Origin: Chlorophyllum brunneum
Lineage: Eukaryota; Basidiomycota; Agaricomycetes; Agaricales; Agaricaceae
Length of the DNA stretch: 64,000 bases
Assembly: GCA_963576785.1 (NCBI GenBank)
Contig: OY756143.1
Location: 2,604,001-2,668,000 of the forward strand
Direction: 5' to 3'
Shown: positions 12,498 to 23,212 of the stretch, in pieces
How positions within the stretch are numbered: position 1 is the stretch's first letter
How the letters are laid out: every line of letters begins with the position of its first letter
Made by a program: the position numbers and the translations under genes
The notes under the pieces: model-generated
What the model was told of the DNA's origin: nothing
What the model saw: only the letters and a program-made list of their open reading frames with translations
The model's database searches: none

Positions 12498-13098
12498 TCA
12501 ACGAATACAAAGGATCCTCTGCCGTTCCGTCGCCGATACGCCACAAGGGTCTGATTGATCTCCTCGATAAAGATTGAAGTTGAGTGCTCTCCATTTCACA
12601 AAAGTGGATTTCCAAGTGGAACAGAAACAAACGGTTGATAGGGTCTCCCCATGGTTCGAAATGGAGCCGGATGGCAGTTTAGACGTACATGAATGAAAGA
12701 AGGGCACTTACAACGTCAAGATCCCCGATTAACAAAAACAAAACCTCTTTCTCGTGACCCATTCGCAGAATCCACGAACGTTGTTGAGAAAAAAGCATAA
12801 AGAAGTACACGTCAAGAGTGCCATTATCGGTAACCGAGTGATCCGAGGAAAATTTCGATTCAGGATTTTCAGCCGTAGTGAAGACTAGTTGATCTAACAC
12901 TCTAAGTGCTGAAAGCGGGTATACAGGAGTACCGGAACCCCGACGTTGTCCAGACTCCAGTACACGGTTATTATCAGGTGTCTTGTACCGTGGTACAGGC
13001 CTGTCACCTTGGGTCGAGTTCCTGTTGAGCGGGACCGAATAACAATGGGGTCCAAACTCCCATATCATTGCATCGAGTGTCCCTGCGGCCAGGGCCAT
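12498..13098 (-). CDS. Unrecognised possible gene (partial model)
   Basis: The ORF starting with ATG at 13098 (MALAAGTLDAMIWEFGPHCY) runs about 130 codons. It meets a strong donor (GTAAGTGCCC) just after LLIGDLDV at about 12712, which suggests a real first exon. A following open stretch (TLSTVCFCSTWKSTFV, about 12650-12500) could be a second exon, but the acceptor is uncertain and the end is not defined. No family, signal peptide or catalytic motif was recognised. It could equally be a decayed gene. Confidence 0.25.
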
Positions 13099-13721
13099 AT
13101 GTAATCGATTTCATGATAGATTTGATGAATCCGCGTGGTCCCGGTCCTAGGAGTGGGATCGATAAAAGCGCCCGGTGGCATTGAAGTGTCAACAAAGAGG
13201 GGAGGAGGTATTTCTGGTCAGAATGGAGACACTGTTACTGAAGATCGTGTGAGTAGAATATAGTGGAATGAAAGGTGAAGATCAAGGACGTGAAAGAGTC
13301 TGGAAGCTCGCAGATATGTACATTCGATGAGTAAAGTTCAAATTGCCAAAGTCAGAAAGCTGAACATCATTTGTTTGTCCAAGGACACAGCCACTCACTA
13401 GCGCCAACAACCCCCTTTATTATTCAAGCTCAGCGACTCCGCTCTTAATTAGCTGATAACAGCTGATAGCCGCCAAAACTGTGTTGAAGGGAATGTAACG
13501 AGGTTTATCGGGAGGCAAAAGGACGGGGATTACACTGTGATATACTATGATATTTATAATGAATTTTCTGTGGAGTAAAAGGTTAATAACACTGAGAACA
13601 ATGCAAAACAAAAAACAATGGAATTGGATCTCAGATTCCAACAAACTAATAGTCTCTCATATCTGATATCTGATAGCAACAAGTCTAAGAAGTCCGTAGT
13701 GGGGATATTGATCCAAACAAG
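13099..13721. other. Boundary between gene island and retroelement block
   Basis: No gene seen. Composition changes to AT-rich near 13.4 kb, just before the copia-type LTR at 13722. Confidence 0.45.
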
Positions 13722-14297
13722 TGTTGAAGTTTCCAGTTATATTCTATAAATAGACTATGAAGTCATTATAATAATAATAGACTGAACTAAAACTTTCTAT
13801 GAGTTGCTCTGCATATGATGAATGTCACACTGAGTCAATTATGACTAGTTATAATGATTGGTACTTAGTAGATCATTTCATATAGTTCTAATAACTAGAA
13901 TACACATTCTATAATACTTAATAAGAGTCAGATAGAACATTCCATATATTTCCAACACAATATGTGTCTATATGACCTTGTATGTAGTATGTCACATCTA
14001 TGCTCTCCTAGATGTATATAAACCCTATGTAGCAGACATGTTCTGCATTTTATTTAATCAAACAATTTCTTTACTATTGCCTATTTTCTTCAGTATAACC
14101 CAAACTGCAACTTACTTGATTTTGAACTTGCTACTACTAAAACAGATCATTTCATCAATAACATCTATCTTTCTGAACTACTCTTCTACAGATCTTTGAT
14201 AGAAGCATATTTCCTTGGTAAGTAGACCTTATATTCTCTCCCACTGCATTTACTACTGCTGTCCCAGCAACAACTTGTTACAGTTATTTTCTCAACA
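13722..14297 (+). repeat. Copia-type LTR (5' LTR or solo), diverged
   Basis: This 576-bp repeat starts TGTTGAAGTTTC and ends TTCTCAACA, giving the short inverted ends TGTTGA/TCAACA. It aligns along its length with the LTRs at 22485-23057, 41034-41606 and 54138-54707. A TATA motif (GTATATAAACC) occurs near 14011-14021. GGTTATGGGCCTCAG follows directly and matches the complement of an initiator tRNA-Met anticodon arm, the half-tRNA primer site used by copia elements. Divergence from the other copies is high, so it is old. Confidence 0.8.
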
Positions 14298-15829
14298 GGT
14301 TATGGGCCTCAGTAGCCTTACTAATGGTTAAACTATTATCATCTCCTATTATATACATCTTATTTCTTATTCTGAATTATGAATTTCTTTATTCTTTTTC
14401 TTTTCCTTTTTTTTTAGTTTCTTTCTTTATCTTTCTCATATTCTATGTTTAATAATAGTTCCAAAACTTCTATTCTAACTTTAGATAAAAGTTTTTCTAA
14501 TCTTTATATAGTGAAAAAAGTATCTTATACTTCTTCTGAGTCAAGCCTTGGTATCTGAAGAAGTCTAATTAGAGTTTTGACAGACTTCTATCAAGAAGTT
14601 CTTAACTATAATTAGAATACAAATACTTCTTATTGCTTATATAAAGTAGATACTGGTTGTAGTATTTAAACCAATCAAAACCACTATGTAGAAACTACTA
14701 TTTCTACTTGGTTAGGTGGAGACTCATTACAAGCCTTTATCTGAACAATATTATGAACATAAGATCTTAATTGCTACACTCTCTTATCACTCTCTGAGTT
14801 TAATAAACTTGTTCATTAGAAGTACAGGCTCATTCAAAGTAATAACTCTAGTGCATACTGATATTAAAGTTGGGACTGAGAAGAAGTCCTCCTTTGATAC
14901 AATTTACAGGTTAGATTCTGTCAATACATATTGCTCTAGCTTAGGACTGGGCTGGAGTCACTATAATATTAAGTAGAAACAATCCTTCTCTATTTGCACA
15001 TAGAAACAGTTACTTTTACCTGCATACTCAAGAGTGCTTACTCTAGTCAATTTGGGTAATTCAAAAGAAGTACAACAACTATCCTTAAACTCAGTTATGT
15101 TATTTTGGGTATGGTAATTGATAGTATTGTCAACATACATAATCATTGAGAGTTGACCCTATTGACCTGGTCTGACTTGATCAGATTAATAAAATATGTA
15201 CTATAAGAGCAAGATCCTATGTCAGATCCTACTATAGAAGGTCCACTAAGACTATAAACATATTACCTAGGATAGAAACCAGAAGAATCCACTTAGTTGG
15301 ATTCCCAAGAACTCTGTAGAAGGAATAAGGTACTTCAGAGACTTATATACTGAAGAAGTATATTGAGGATTGTCTTGGGGTAACTACCTAGTTAAGGTAG
15401 AAGACTAGTTATAGTATACTAGTGGATTGATTGATATTCTTGACTGTGATAAAGTAAGTTCTCATAATTTTATATTATTTACTAACAATGGCACTTTAAC
15501 TATGCAACTGTGAGCTTTGTTTGAAAAACAAATTACCTTTCAAATGAATTATAGGTGTCAAGACAGATACCTATCATACTAATGAACAACAGAGACTTCA
15601 ACAGACAGTAATATCCACTTTTTTAGCAAGAACTGGAATAGTGAAGTTTTCAAATATCAAATTCATAAAGGAAAGTGAACAAGAAGAAGATAAGAAGACA
15701 ATAGACTTGTATTCTTCAAAGATAATAACCAACTACTTATCCAAAATGAATACAATCTCTGGAAACTTGAACAACAAAGGGAACAAAAGCTCACAAGAGA
15801 ACTAGAGCCAACTCAGGAAGACATCAAAC
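14298..15829 (+). other. Degenerate AT-rich retroelement interior
   Basis: The first ~48 bp resemble the leader of the copia element whose LTR ends at 54138; after that similarity is lost. Stops are dense in all frames and no domain can be named. It is probably decayed LTR-retrotransposon interior. Confidence 0.4.
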
Positions 15830-17560
15830 TTGCTGAACAAGCAAGAAGAAATTATAAATAAAATAAAAGGATACAAAGAAAATCAAAAAAAGAAGAAAAG
15901 GATATCTCTAATAATGAATTTATCAAATAACAAATCAGAGAAGCTCAAACCTACTCTTCAGATTCAGACAAATCCAATATTGAAGGAAGTAGTGAAGACA
16001 AAACTAATCTTACAACAAAACTTGAGAAAATCAGACTTAGATCAGAAAATTCTTCTAAAGATACTCTGTTCACAGTCTTTAGTCCTACAGTCATAACCAC
16101 TACTTTAAAGCCCACTGTAACTCCAGTACCACAAACAACTGCAGTTGTCACTGGAACTATCACCAGTATTACCACTGGTACTCCCAGTACCAGAACATTT
16201 ATGCTATCACAAATCCTAGTCTTCCTGAAAGGGAAAGGAAAGACAATGTCACAAACCACATTACAGACTACACAGCCTTCTACTTTAGGAAGCACAGTTT
16301 CTTCAGGAAGCAAACCTAGCAGACATTTATTACAAGGAAGCAACTCAGGAAGAAATACAGGAAGAAATCCCAGAGGAAATCCAGGCAATCCAGAAGGAAA
16401 TCCAGGAAAAAATCTACAAGACATAGCAAACATTATCCCAAACCCACTGGATATTAAGTATCCAAAACCCAACAGGTTTTATAGAAATCATGGATCTTAT
16501 AGAACTTGGAGAACCTCAGTTATTCTTTTCTTCAACTCCAATCAAATTGTCAATAAAGAAGTTAAAATCAACTATACTCTTGGATTACTTAATGGATTAG
16601 CACAACTCTGGAAACAAGATAATATTGACAGACATTAAGAAACAAACCCAGTTGTTGCCCAAACCTGGCAACAATTTATTGATGCTCTTGACCAAGCCTT
16701 TGCACCAAACTTCAGAATAGTAAAAGCTGAAAAAGACTTATGTCAACTTAGACAAGAAAACCATCCAAGTAATGACTACATTACAGACTTCTGAAACCAA
16801 TCAGCAGTAGCAAGATTACAAGACAATGCGAGTCTTAGAACAATCTTTGCAAATGGACTCAATCCAGAAGTCTATATCAAAGCTCTCCGAGTGAACCCTA
16901 CAATACTCAAAGAGTGCAGCTAAGAATACTCAACAAGTTGTTGAAGAAGAAAGCCAAGTTAGAGGAACTTGCAGATTTAATTCTCTACAACCTAAAAAGA
17001 GATATTTGTTATAGAAAAACTTTAACAAGAATCCAAGGAGAAATACAAACAGACTAGTACTAAGATATGCTAATATCTACGATTAGCCAATCAACCAAAA
17101 ATTTAGGCAAAGATCAGAATAGAACATGGATGTGGACTACATCAACCAACATATCTGAGAATTCACAATAGATGATGAAAAGACAAAAACAAAAATCTAG
17201 ATGAATATAACAAGAAATATAATAATAATTGAGAAGAAGAAAACAAAGATGAAGAAGTCAACAACTTCTCATATTGCCAAAGCAACTGCATGCCTACAAC
17301 ATCAAAACAAGTACAAGAAGCCTAAGATACACTTTCACACATTATCAACAACATCCTTACTGCAAAACAATGAGTAGCACTTAAAAACAGCAAATGTTCC
17401 CTCCACTACAAGAAAGAACATTTCTATTGTAATTGTCTTGCAAAGAAGGCATATGTTAACACAGAAGGAAAGAATAGCATGGCCTCAAAGCAACCAGCCA
17501 AGTGAAGACCAACTCCAAAAAATATGTTGCAATTATGAAAACAACAACCATTCAAGCAAA
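15830..17560 (+). pseudogene. Decayed Ty3/gypsy-type gag relic
   Basis: Fragments in one orientation spell a Ty3-type Gag: YPKPNRFYRNHGSYRTW, then after a stop TWQQFIDALDQAFAPNFR, AEKDLCQLRQENHPSNDY and LRTIFANGLNPEVYIKAL. This is the usual order of a retrotransposon gag core. The upstream part is a low-complexity Ser/Thr and Gly/Asn-Pro-rich region (16100-16420). A run of Cys/His residues near 17395-17450 may be the remains of a zinc knuckle. Many stops and frameshifts are present and no pol follows. The sequence differs clearly from the Gag at 44084-45322, so it is another family. Confidence 0.6.
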
Positions 17561-17628
17561 GGAGATAACTAATAGATTCTAATACTATGGTTTACAATAT
17601 AGAAGACATTAAAGACAACCCATATTTT

Positions 17629-18165
17629 ACTACAGCTGCATTCCATGTGACTAACTCTTCAGTATTATTCATATAATATTTGTTATCGAGGCTGTACCCT
17701 CTGACTCACATTATGTACCATTTCCTCATGTATTTCATGAGCTGACTAATCTCTGTCACTCCCATTATGCTACTGGATACCATTAATCATATTGCAGTGT
17801 TTCAAGAGACTATGAAGTCATTACTAACTCATTATACATAGTTATTACTTGTAGGTCTTAGGGTTTGCTATCTAGACACTTAGTATATAAAGCAGTATAT
17901 ATTCCCTTATGTTTCTTAAGATAATCTACTTGATTTCTACTCTTGCTCTACTTGACTAAACAGCAACTCACTTAGTTCTTTACCATTCTAACTAACCACT
18001 ATCAGTAAGTCAGATTATCTATTTGTTACTGCATGTTACTGTACTGGAAAACAGGTTATGGACCCTAGATTATCTGCTTCCCATGTGTCATGACTGGCTG
18101 CAAGTGGGTTGTAGATAGGCTAATCTGACCAGTCCTGTAGAGCATGGTCTATCCAGCCCATTTCT
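17629..18165 (+). repeat. LTR-like repeat R1, copy 1 (LTR plus leader)
   Basis: About 540 bp shared with 40494-41033. It contains GTATATAAAGCAG (TATA-like) and ends CTGGAAAACA at 18053, immediately followed by GGTTATGGACCCTAG, a copia-style half-tRNA-Met primer site, and about 100 bp of shared leader. I read it as the 5' end of a copia-type element different from the one at 13722. The LTR start is not clear because no matching TG..CA inverted end was found. Confidence 0.6.
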
Positions 18166-18182
18166 CTAATATAACTCAATCA

Positions 18183-19420
18183 TTTTTTTTATTAATTAAT
18201 TTATTTATTTTTAAGTCAACAATTTATATAGCAGTACTCGAATGCAGTCTGCATATACATACATACAAAAGGGTACAAGTATGAAATGTTCAGAAAAGAG
18301 AAAAGTAAACTAACCCCACAAGACTCAATGTCATCTAAATCATAACCTAGAGTGATTATTGATACATACATTGTTTGTAAGACCAAGAGAGAGAGAGAAA
18401 GAAATGGATAGAGACTGATGAGAAGAAACTACTAAATCACAAACTCAAAGAGAAAACAACAAACTGTACTAGTATGTGGAGGGGCACTGCCCAAATACTA
18501 CAGGAATGATGGATAGAGAATGAAGACTATATAAAATAGTAGATGAGCAAGAAGGGAGGAAGAGAAGGGAAATGGAGTTGAAGGTCCATAACTGAAAGTA
18601 CAAGGAAAATGATAAGAAGAAAAGGACTTACCCAGGAGCAGACCCAAATCTCTGACAAATTGGACAATGTAGTGGTAGCAATTGTGCCTGTCATAGATGT
18701 TCAGGCACCTCAGGTTCTGGGGGGAAAGTGAAGGCTGAGAGGTTGCATCATAAGAAGTTGGCTAACTCCTTAATAGTGGTAACAGGGAAGTAGTGGTTGA
18801 AGTGTTGACAACAAAGAAGGATGTAGGAGTGGGTCTGAATAAGCTGGTTACCACAGTGATGACAAGAGAGGTCTTCATGAGAGAAGAACCTCAGTTGGTA
18901 TTCACTGATAGGGATATGATATAGAATAGTTTGGCACAAATGCATGAACAGTTGTGGTGAATATCCACACTCTCATATTCATGGACCAGAGTTGAGGTGG
19001 GATGGTAAGGCAGAAGTCCCATTTGCTCATGTCTTAAGATGGAGAAAGGAACTACTACTGTAGTTCATGAATGAAAACATGTCTTGCTATGTATGGAGGG
19101 CTCATTCAGCTGATTTTTGTCATAGATAGTTGATTGAATGGGGTACTTGCTGATCTTGACATTGGTTGGGCCAGACAACTGTTTGGAGCCAGTTGTGTAT
19201 CTCACATTGAATACCAAATTTGCATTTGAAGGGAGTATGATAGAAGGTCAGGCAGTGACAATCTGATTTGAGGAACTATACATGCAGTGCCTTGGATGTG
19301 AGTATGGACTGTTGTTGGCAAGAGTGGGGTGAATAGTCAAGTAGGAGCTGTGAGGTATGGATAGTATTAGTGAAGACATGGATATGTTCCACTGAGGAGT
19401 AGTTGGGTGAGTCAAGTACC
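18183..19420 (-). mobile_element. LINE fragment L1 (3' part, minus)
   Basis: It begins with a T-rich tract, the reverse of a poly(A) tail, then AAGTCAACAATTTATATAGC, the family 3' end. A decayed ORF2 C-terminus with the Cys/His finger CHHCGNQLIQTHSY and a damaged RNase H region follow. It stops inside the RNase H region at CAAGTACC, where the T-tract of L2 begins; in intact relatives this site continues into TTGGTGATTCC. L2 therefore probably inserted into L1. Confidence 0.75.
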
Positions 19421-21569
19421 TTTTTTTTTTTTTTTTTTAAGTCAACAATTTATATAGTGGTACTTGAACACAGTCTGCATGTATATACATACAAAAGAGT
19501 AGAGGTACTAATTGTTCAGAGAAGAGAGAGTAAACTAACCCTGCAAGACTCAATGTCATCTAAATCATAACCTAGAGTGATCATTGATACATACATTGTT
19601 TATGAAGACCAAGAGAGAGAGAGAAAGGAGAGATGGATAGAAACTGATGAAAAGAAACTATTGAATCACAAACTCAAAGGGAAAACAACAAACTATACTA
19701 GTATGTGGGGGGGTGCTACCCAAATACCACAGGAATGATGGAAAGAGAATGAATACTATATAAAACAGTAGACAAGTGGGAAGGGGAGATAAGAGAAATG
19801 GATTTTGAAAGTCCATAACCAAAAGTACAAGCAAAAGGATAAGGAGAAAGGACTTACCCAGGAGTGGACCCAAATCTCTAACAAACCAGATGATGTAGTG
19901 GTATTGATTGTGCCCATCATAGACATACAAGCACCTTAGGTTCTGGTAGAAAGATAAAGGCAGAGGGATTGTGTTATAAGAAGTTGGCTAACTCCTTAAT
20001 GGTAGTGATGGCGAAATGGTGATTGAAGTATTGGCAATAATAGAGGATGTGGGAGCAGATCTGGATGAGCTGGTTACCACAGTGATGACAAGAGAAGTCT
20101 TCATTGGGGAAGAATTTCAGACAGTATTCTCTGATAGGGGTATGATATAGTATTGTTTGGCACAAATGCATGAACAGCTGAGGTGAGTATCCATACTCTC
20201 ATATCCAAGAACTGGAGTTGAGGTGGGATGGTAAGGCAGAGGCCCTATTTGCTCATGTCTTAAGATGGAGGAAGGAGCTGTGAAGTTCTTGATATGAAGT
20301 TAATGGGGAGAAGAGTGATATTCCTTTGTCAACTTCAAGAGAGCATGGTTGTTATCCAGGGTATGGGAATGTGAGGACTGGTGCTCCACCAGCTTTTGTA
20401 GGTGGAGCTTGATGGGCATAAGACCTACTTAATGCTACCAGTAGAAGATGTGCAAAACACTCCCATAATCCATAGGGCCACTTGACACTACATCTTGGTG
20501 AGTAACTCACACATACCTTTAACCCTGGCATGCTCATGAAACCATAATCTGTAGTCATAGGTGGCCACAGGGACAATGCAGGATCTGTAGAGAATTGGCT
20601 TGTTGCATGGGGAGAGGCCCCGGACTAAATTCTCCAGTATTTTCATTGCCTTGATAGAGGAGATGGCTTCGGCAGAATAGAACCAAACATATTCCTTGAA
20701 GGAGAGACTTCTGTTGAAATAGAAACCCAAGTATTGCCAATATGCTTTGGGTTTGAGAAGGGAGTGACCAGTGAAAGGAGGGGCACCAAGATTGATAGAG
20801 GGGTTTGAGTTGTTCTTGCTCCTAGTAAGATGGTATATTTCAGACTTTCTGTATTCTACTTCAAGTCCAAAGTCTGTCATGAGGTTCATGATCTTGTAAT
20901 ACATGAATTGGAGGATTTTGATGTTGGCTTCTGATGAAGGGGATTGAGTGATGAGAGTACCATCATTGATGTAGGAAAGCACATCAAAGTCCCATTTATC
21001 TTGTTTGTGTTTCATTTGCATGTCGAAAATGCAAAGGAGGGGAGCCAGATATAATGTGGAGAGGATGGGACTTAGCACAGAGTCTTGCCCTACTCCCACT
21101 GTCATGTCAAATTGTTGGGAGAATTTGTGATTCCACAAGTAAGTAGTATGATGTTCCTTGAGATAACTGGAAAATAAAGTGGCAATCTGGGGAGGGAAGC
21201 CTTGTTTGTGTAATATCTCAGTAAGGAAACCATGATTGAGAGAAGAGAAGAATTGAGTGATATCAAATGCTTAAACACTCATCTTTTTTTTCTTGGTCCA
21301 TGCTTCTCTAATAATGTGGGTGAGAAATAAACCAGTGTCTTTAGTTGATCTTTGCATGATCACTCCAAGCTGGTATAAGTGTAGAATGTTGAATTTGACA
21401 GCTTCAAATTGCAGTTGTTTAGCCAACATTTTCTCAATGAGTTTTCCAAGAGTATTGAGAAGGACTATCAGTCTGAATGTCTTGGGGGTGGAATAGTCAG
21501 GTTTATTGGGTTTAGGAATGATAAACAAAGTAGAATTCTTGAAATGTTTAGGCCAGCTCCCTAGGGACA
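19421..21569 (-). mobile_element. LINE fragment L2 (minus), internally deleted
   Basis: An 18-T tract and the LINE 3' UTR are followed by the ORF2 C-terminus. Near 20281 the sequence jumps directly into the region between RNase H and RT: about 780 bp present in L3 (about 29331-30107) are missing. The RT core remains readable from 21138 to 20488, with the active site changed to YIND instead of F/YxDD. The upstream RT motif (FIIPKPNKPDYSTPKTFR) is at about 21530-21470. The element ends abruptly at the copia fragment. Confidence 0.8.
20488..21528 (-). pseudogene. LINE reverse transcriptase remnant (L2 ORF2)
   Basis: Two open segments (21528-21271 and 21138-20488) cover RT motifs: FIIPKPNKPDYSTPKTFR, GVGQDSVLSPILSTLYLAPL and the catalytic block YINDGTL. 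The second catalytic Asp is in place but the first is Asn. With the stops between the segments and the missing RNase H, the product cannot be functional. Confidence 0.75.
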
Positions 21570-22420
21570 GGCTCTAGACTTCTACATGAGAAGTGAGCAC
21601 TCTTTATGAAGAAATGGGAATGCCAAGACCTTTGTCCAACCATAAACTAATCAATCACCCTAGACCAAATAGATTATCTAGGAAAAGTTCTTGATCAATT
21701 TAAAGTAATTGGAAAGGAAGAAATCACATTACCAAATGGATTTATCTTCAAATCCAATACAGGACAAGCAACACCTGACTTCATAAAGAGGTATCAACAG
21801 TTAGTAGGATCAGTTATGTATCTGATGATAGGTAGTCGGCCTGACATAGCATTTGCCACTGTTAAGTTGTCACAACATATGACCAATCCTACTAAAATGC
21901 ATTATAATGCCGGCTTACATTTGCTAAAGTACCTTAATGCTACTCACAAATATAGAATTACCTATAACGGAAGTTCTATGCAAGGTCTTAATGCCTTTTC
22001 CAACTCTGATTGGGCTGGTAATCCAATTAGTCATAAATCTGTAACTGGATATTTCTGTTTATTAGCCAGTGGAGCTATCACTTGGTTAAGTAGAAAACAG
22101 AAAACTGTTGCATTATCTTCCACTGAAGCCGAGTATATGGCTTTGTCAGATTGCAGTTGACAACTTGTCTGGACTGTCAATTTGTTGGAAGAAATTGGTA
22201 TCTGATCATTGGCTCCTTATCTCTTTGGTGATAATGAGGGCTCAATATTTGGGCCAAAAATCCAGTAACAGAAAAACAATCAAAACATGTCGACGTCAAA
22301 TACCATTACATTTGTGACTTGGTAGAAGAAGGAAAGATTGAAATATTCTCTGTGAAAGGCATAGAAAATCCTGCCGACATTCTCACAAAGAATTTGGACA
22401 AAATTAAATTCAATCTATTC
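21570..22420 (+). pseudogene. Copia pol C-terminal remnant
   Basis: The frame 21816-22160 encodes the RT/RNase H end and stops at SDCS, in the middle of the RNase H domain. The continuation (QLVWTVNLL, then a tail near NLDKIKFNLF at 22385-22422) is readable only by changing frame. The 41774-42521 copy carries the same lesion. Confidence 0.75.
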
Positions 22421-22484
22421 TGACCTTGCCTTGGCTTGACGTTTGAGTGATTACAACTCTACATCAATACAGAGCAAGGAGGAG

Positions 22485-23057
22485 TGTTGAAGTTTCGGAC
22501 ATATTCTAGGAATAGACTATGAGGTCATTATGATAATAATAGACTGATCCATTACTTTCCAGTAACTTCAATCCATAGTAACTTCCTATGAGTTGCTCTG
22601 CATATGATGAGAGTCATAAGTACTTGATAGATTATTCTACATAGTACCAATGACTAGTATACTACATTCCACAGTACTCCGCAGGCACTACGCTGCAGTT
22701 AATGGGAGTCATAAGGAACATTCTATGTATTCCTAGTATTTTATGTCGTATGACTCGTCTATGCTCTAACATATATATAAACCCCATGTAGCAGACCTAG
22801 TTCTGCATCTTGTTCAATCAAACAACCTCTTTCATCATTTCCTACATTCTCCCATACAACCCCAATACCAATCTACTCAACTTTGACTTATCTACCTCTG
22901 ACACTGATCGTTTCATAACTAATATCTGTCTATCTGAATTACCTTTCTACAGATATCAGATAGAAGCTTATTATCTCAGTGAGTAGACCCTATGTTCTCT
23001 CCTACTGCATTTACTGCTGCCCCCAGCAAACAACTCGTTACGGTTGTTTCCTCAACA
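22485..23057 (+). repeat. Copia LTR (573 bp)
   Basis: TGTTGAAGTTTCGGAC to TTTCCTCAACA, with TATA motif ATATATATAAACC near 22770. It is near-identical to the reversed LTR at 41034-41606 and clearly more distant from 54138-54707 and 13722-14297. Confidence 0.9.
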
Positions 23058-23212
23058 CAGTAGGTGATTTGTGATTACTTTCAAAACACTGCATGCTACA
23101 TCTCCTATTCGCGGCTGAATTTCCTATTCCATCATAATGCTACTACTGCTTTATCCACTATTTGCAGCAAAAAAACAAAGTTTTCGATGTAGTTGTGACG
23201 ACGATACGGGAA

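Larger units (their letters stand above)
21570..23057 (+). mobile_element. Copia 3' fragment (RT end, RNase H, 3' LTR)
   Basis: This holds the last part of a copia pol (LMIGSRPDIAFATVKLSQHM, then SSTEAEYMALSDC of RNase H), a purine tract GCAAGGAGGAG and a complete 573-bp LTR at 22485-23057. It is almost identical, in reverse orientation, to 41034 to about 42545, including the same disabling stop after ALSDCS. It lacks about 36 bp present there near 21625. The left junction with L2 shares a few bases (GGCTCTAG) with the copia sequence. No target duplication was found. Confidence 0.85.
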
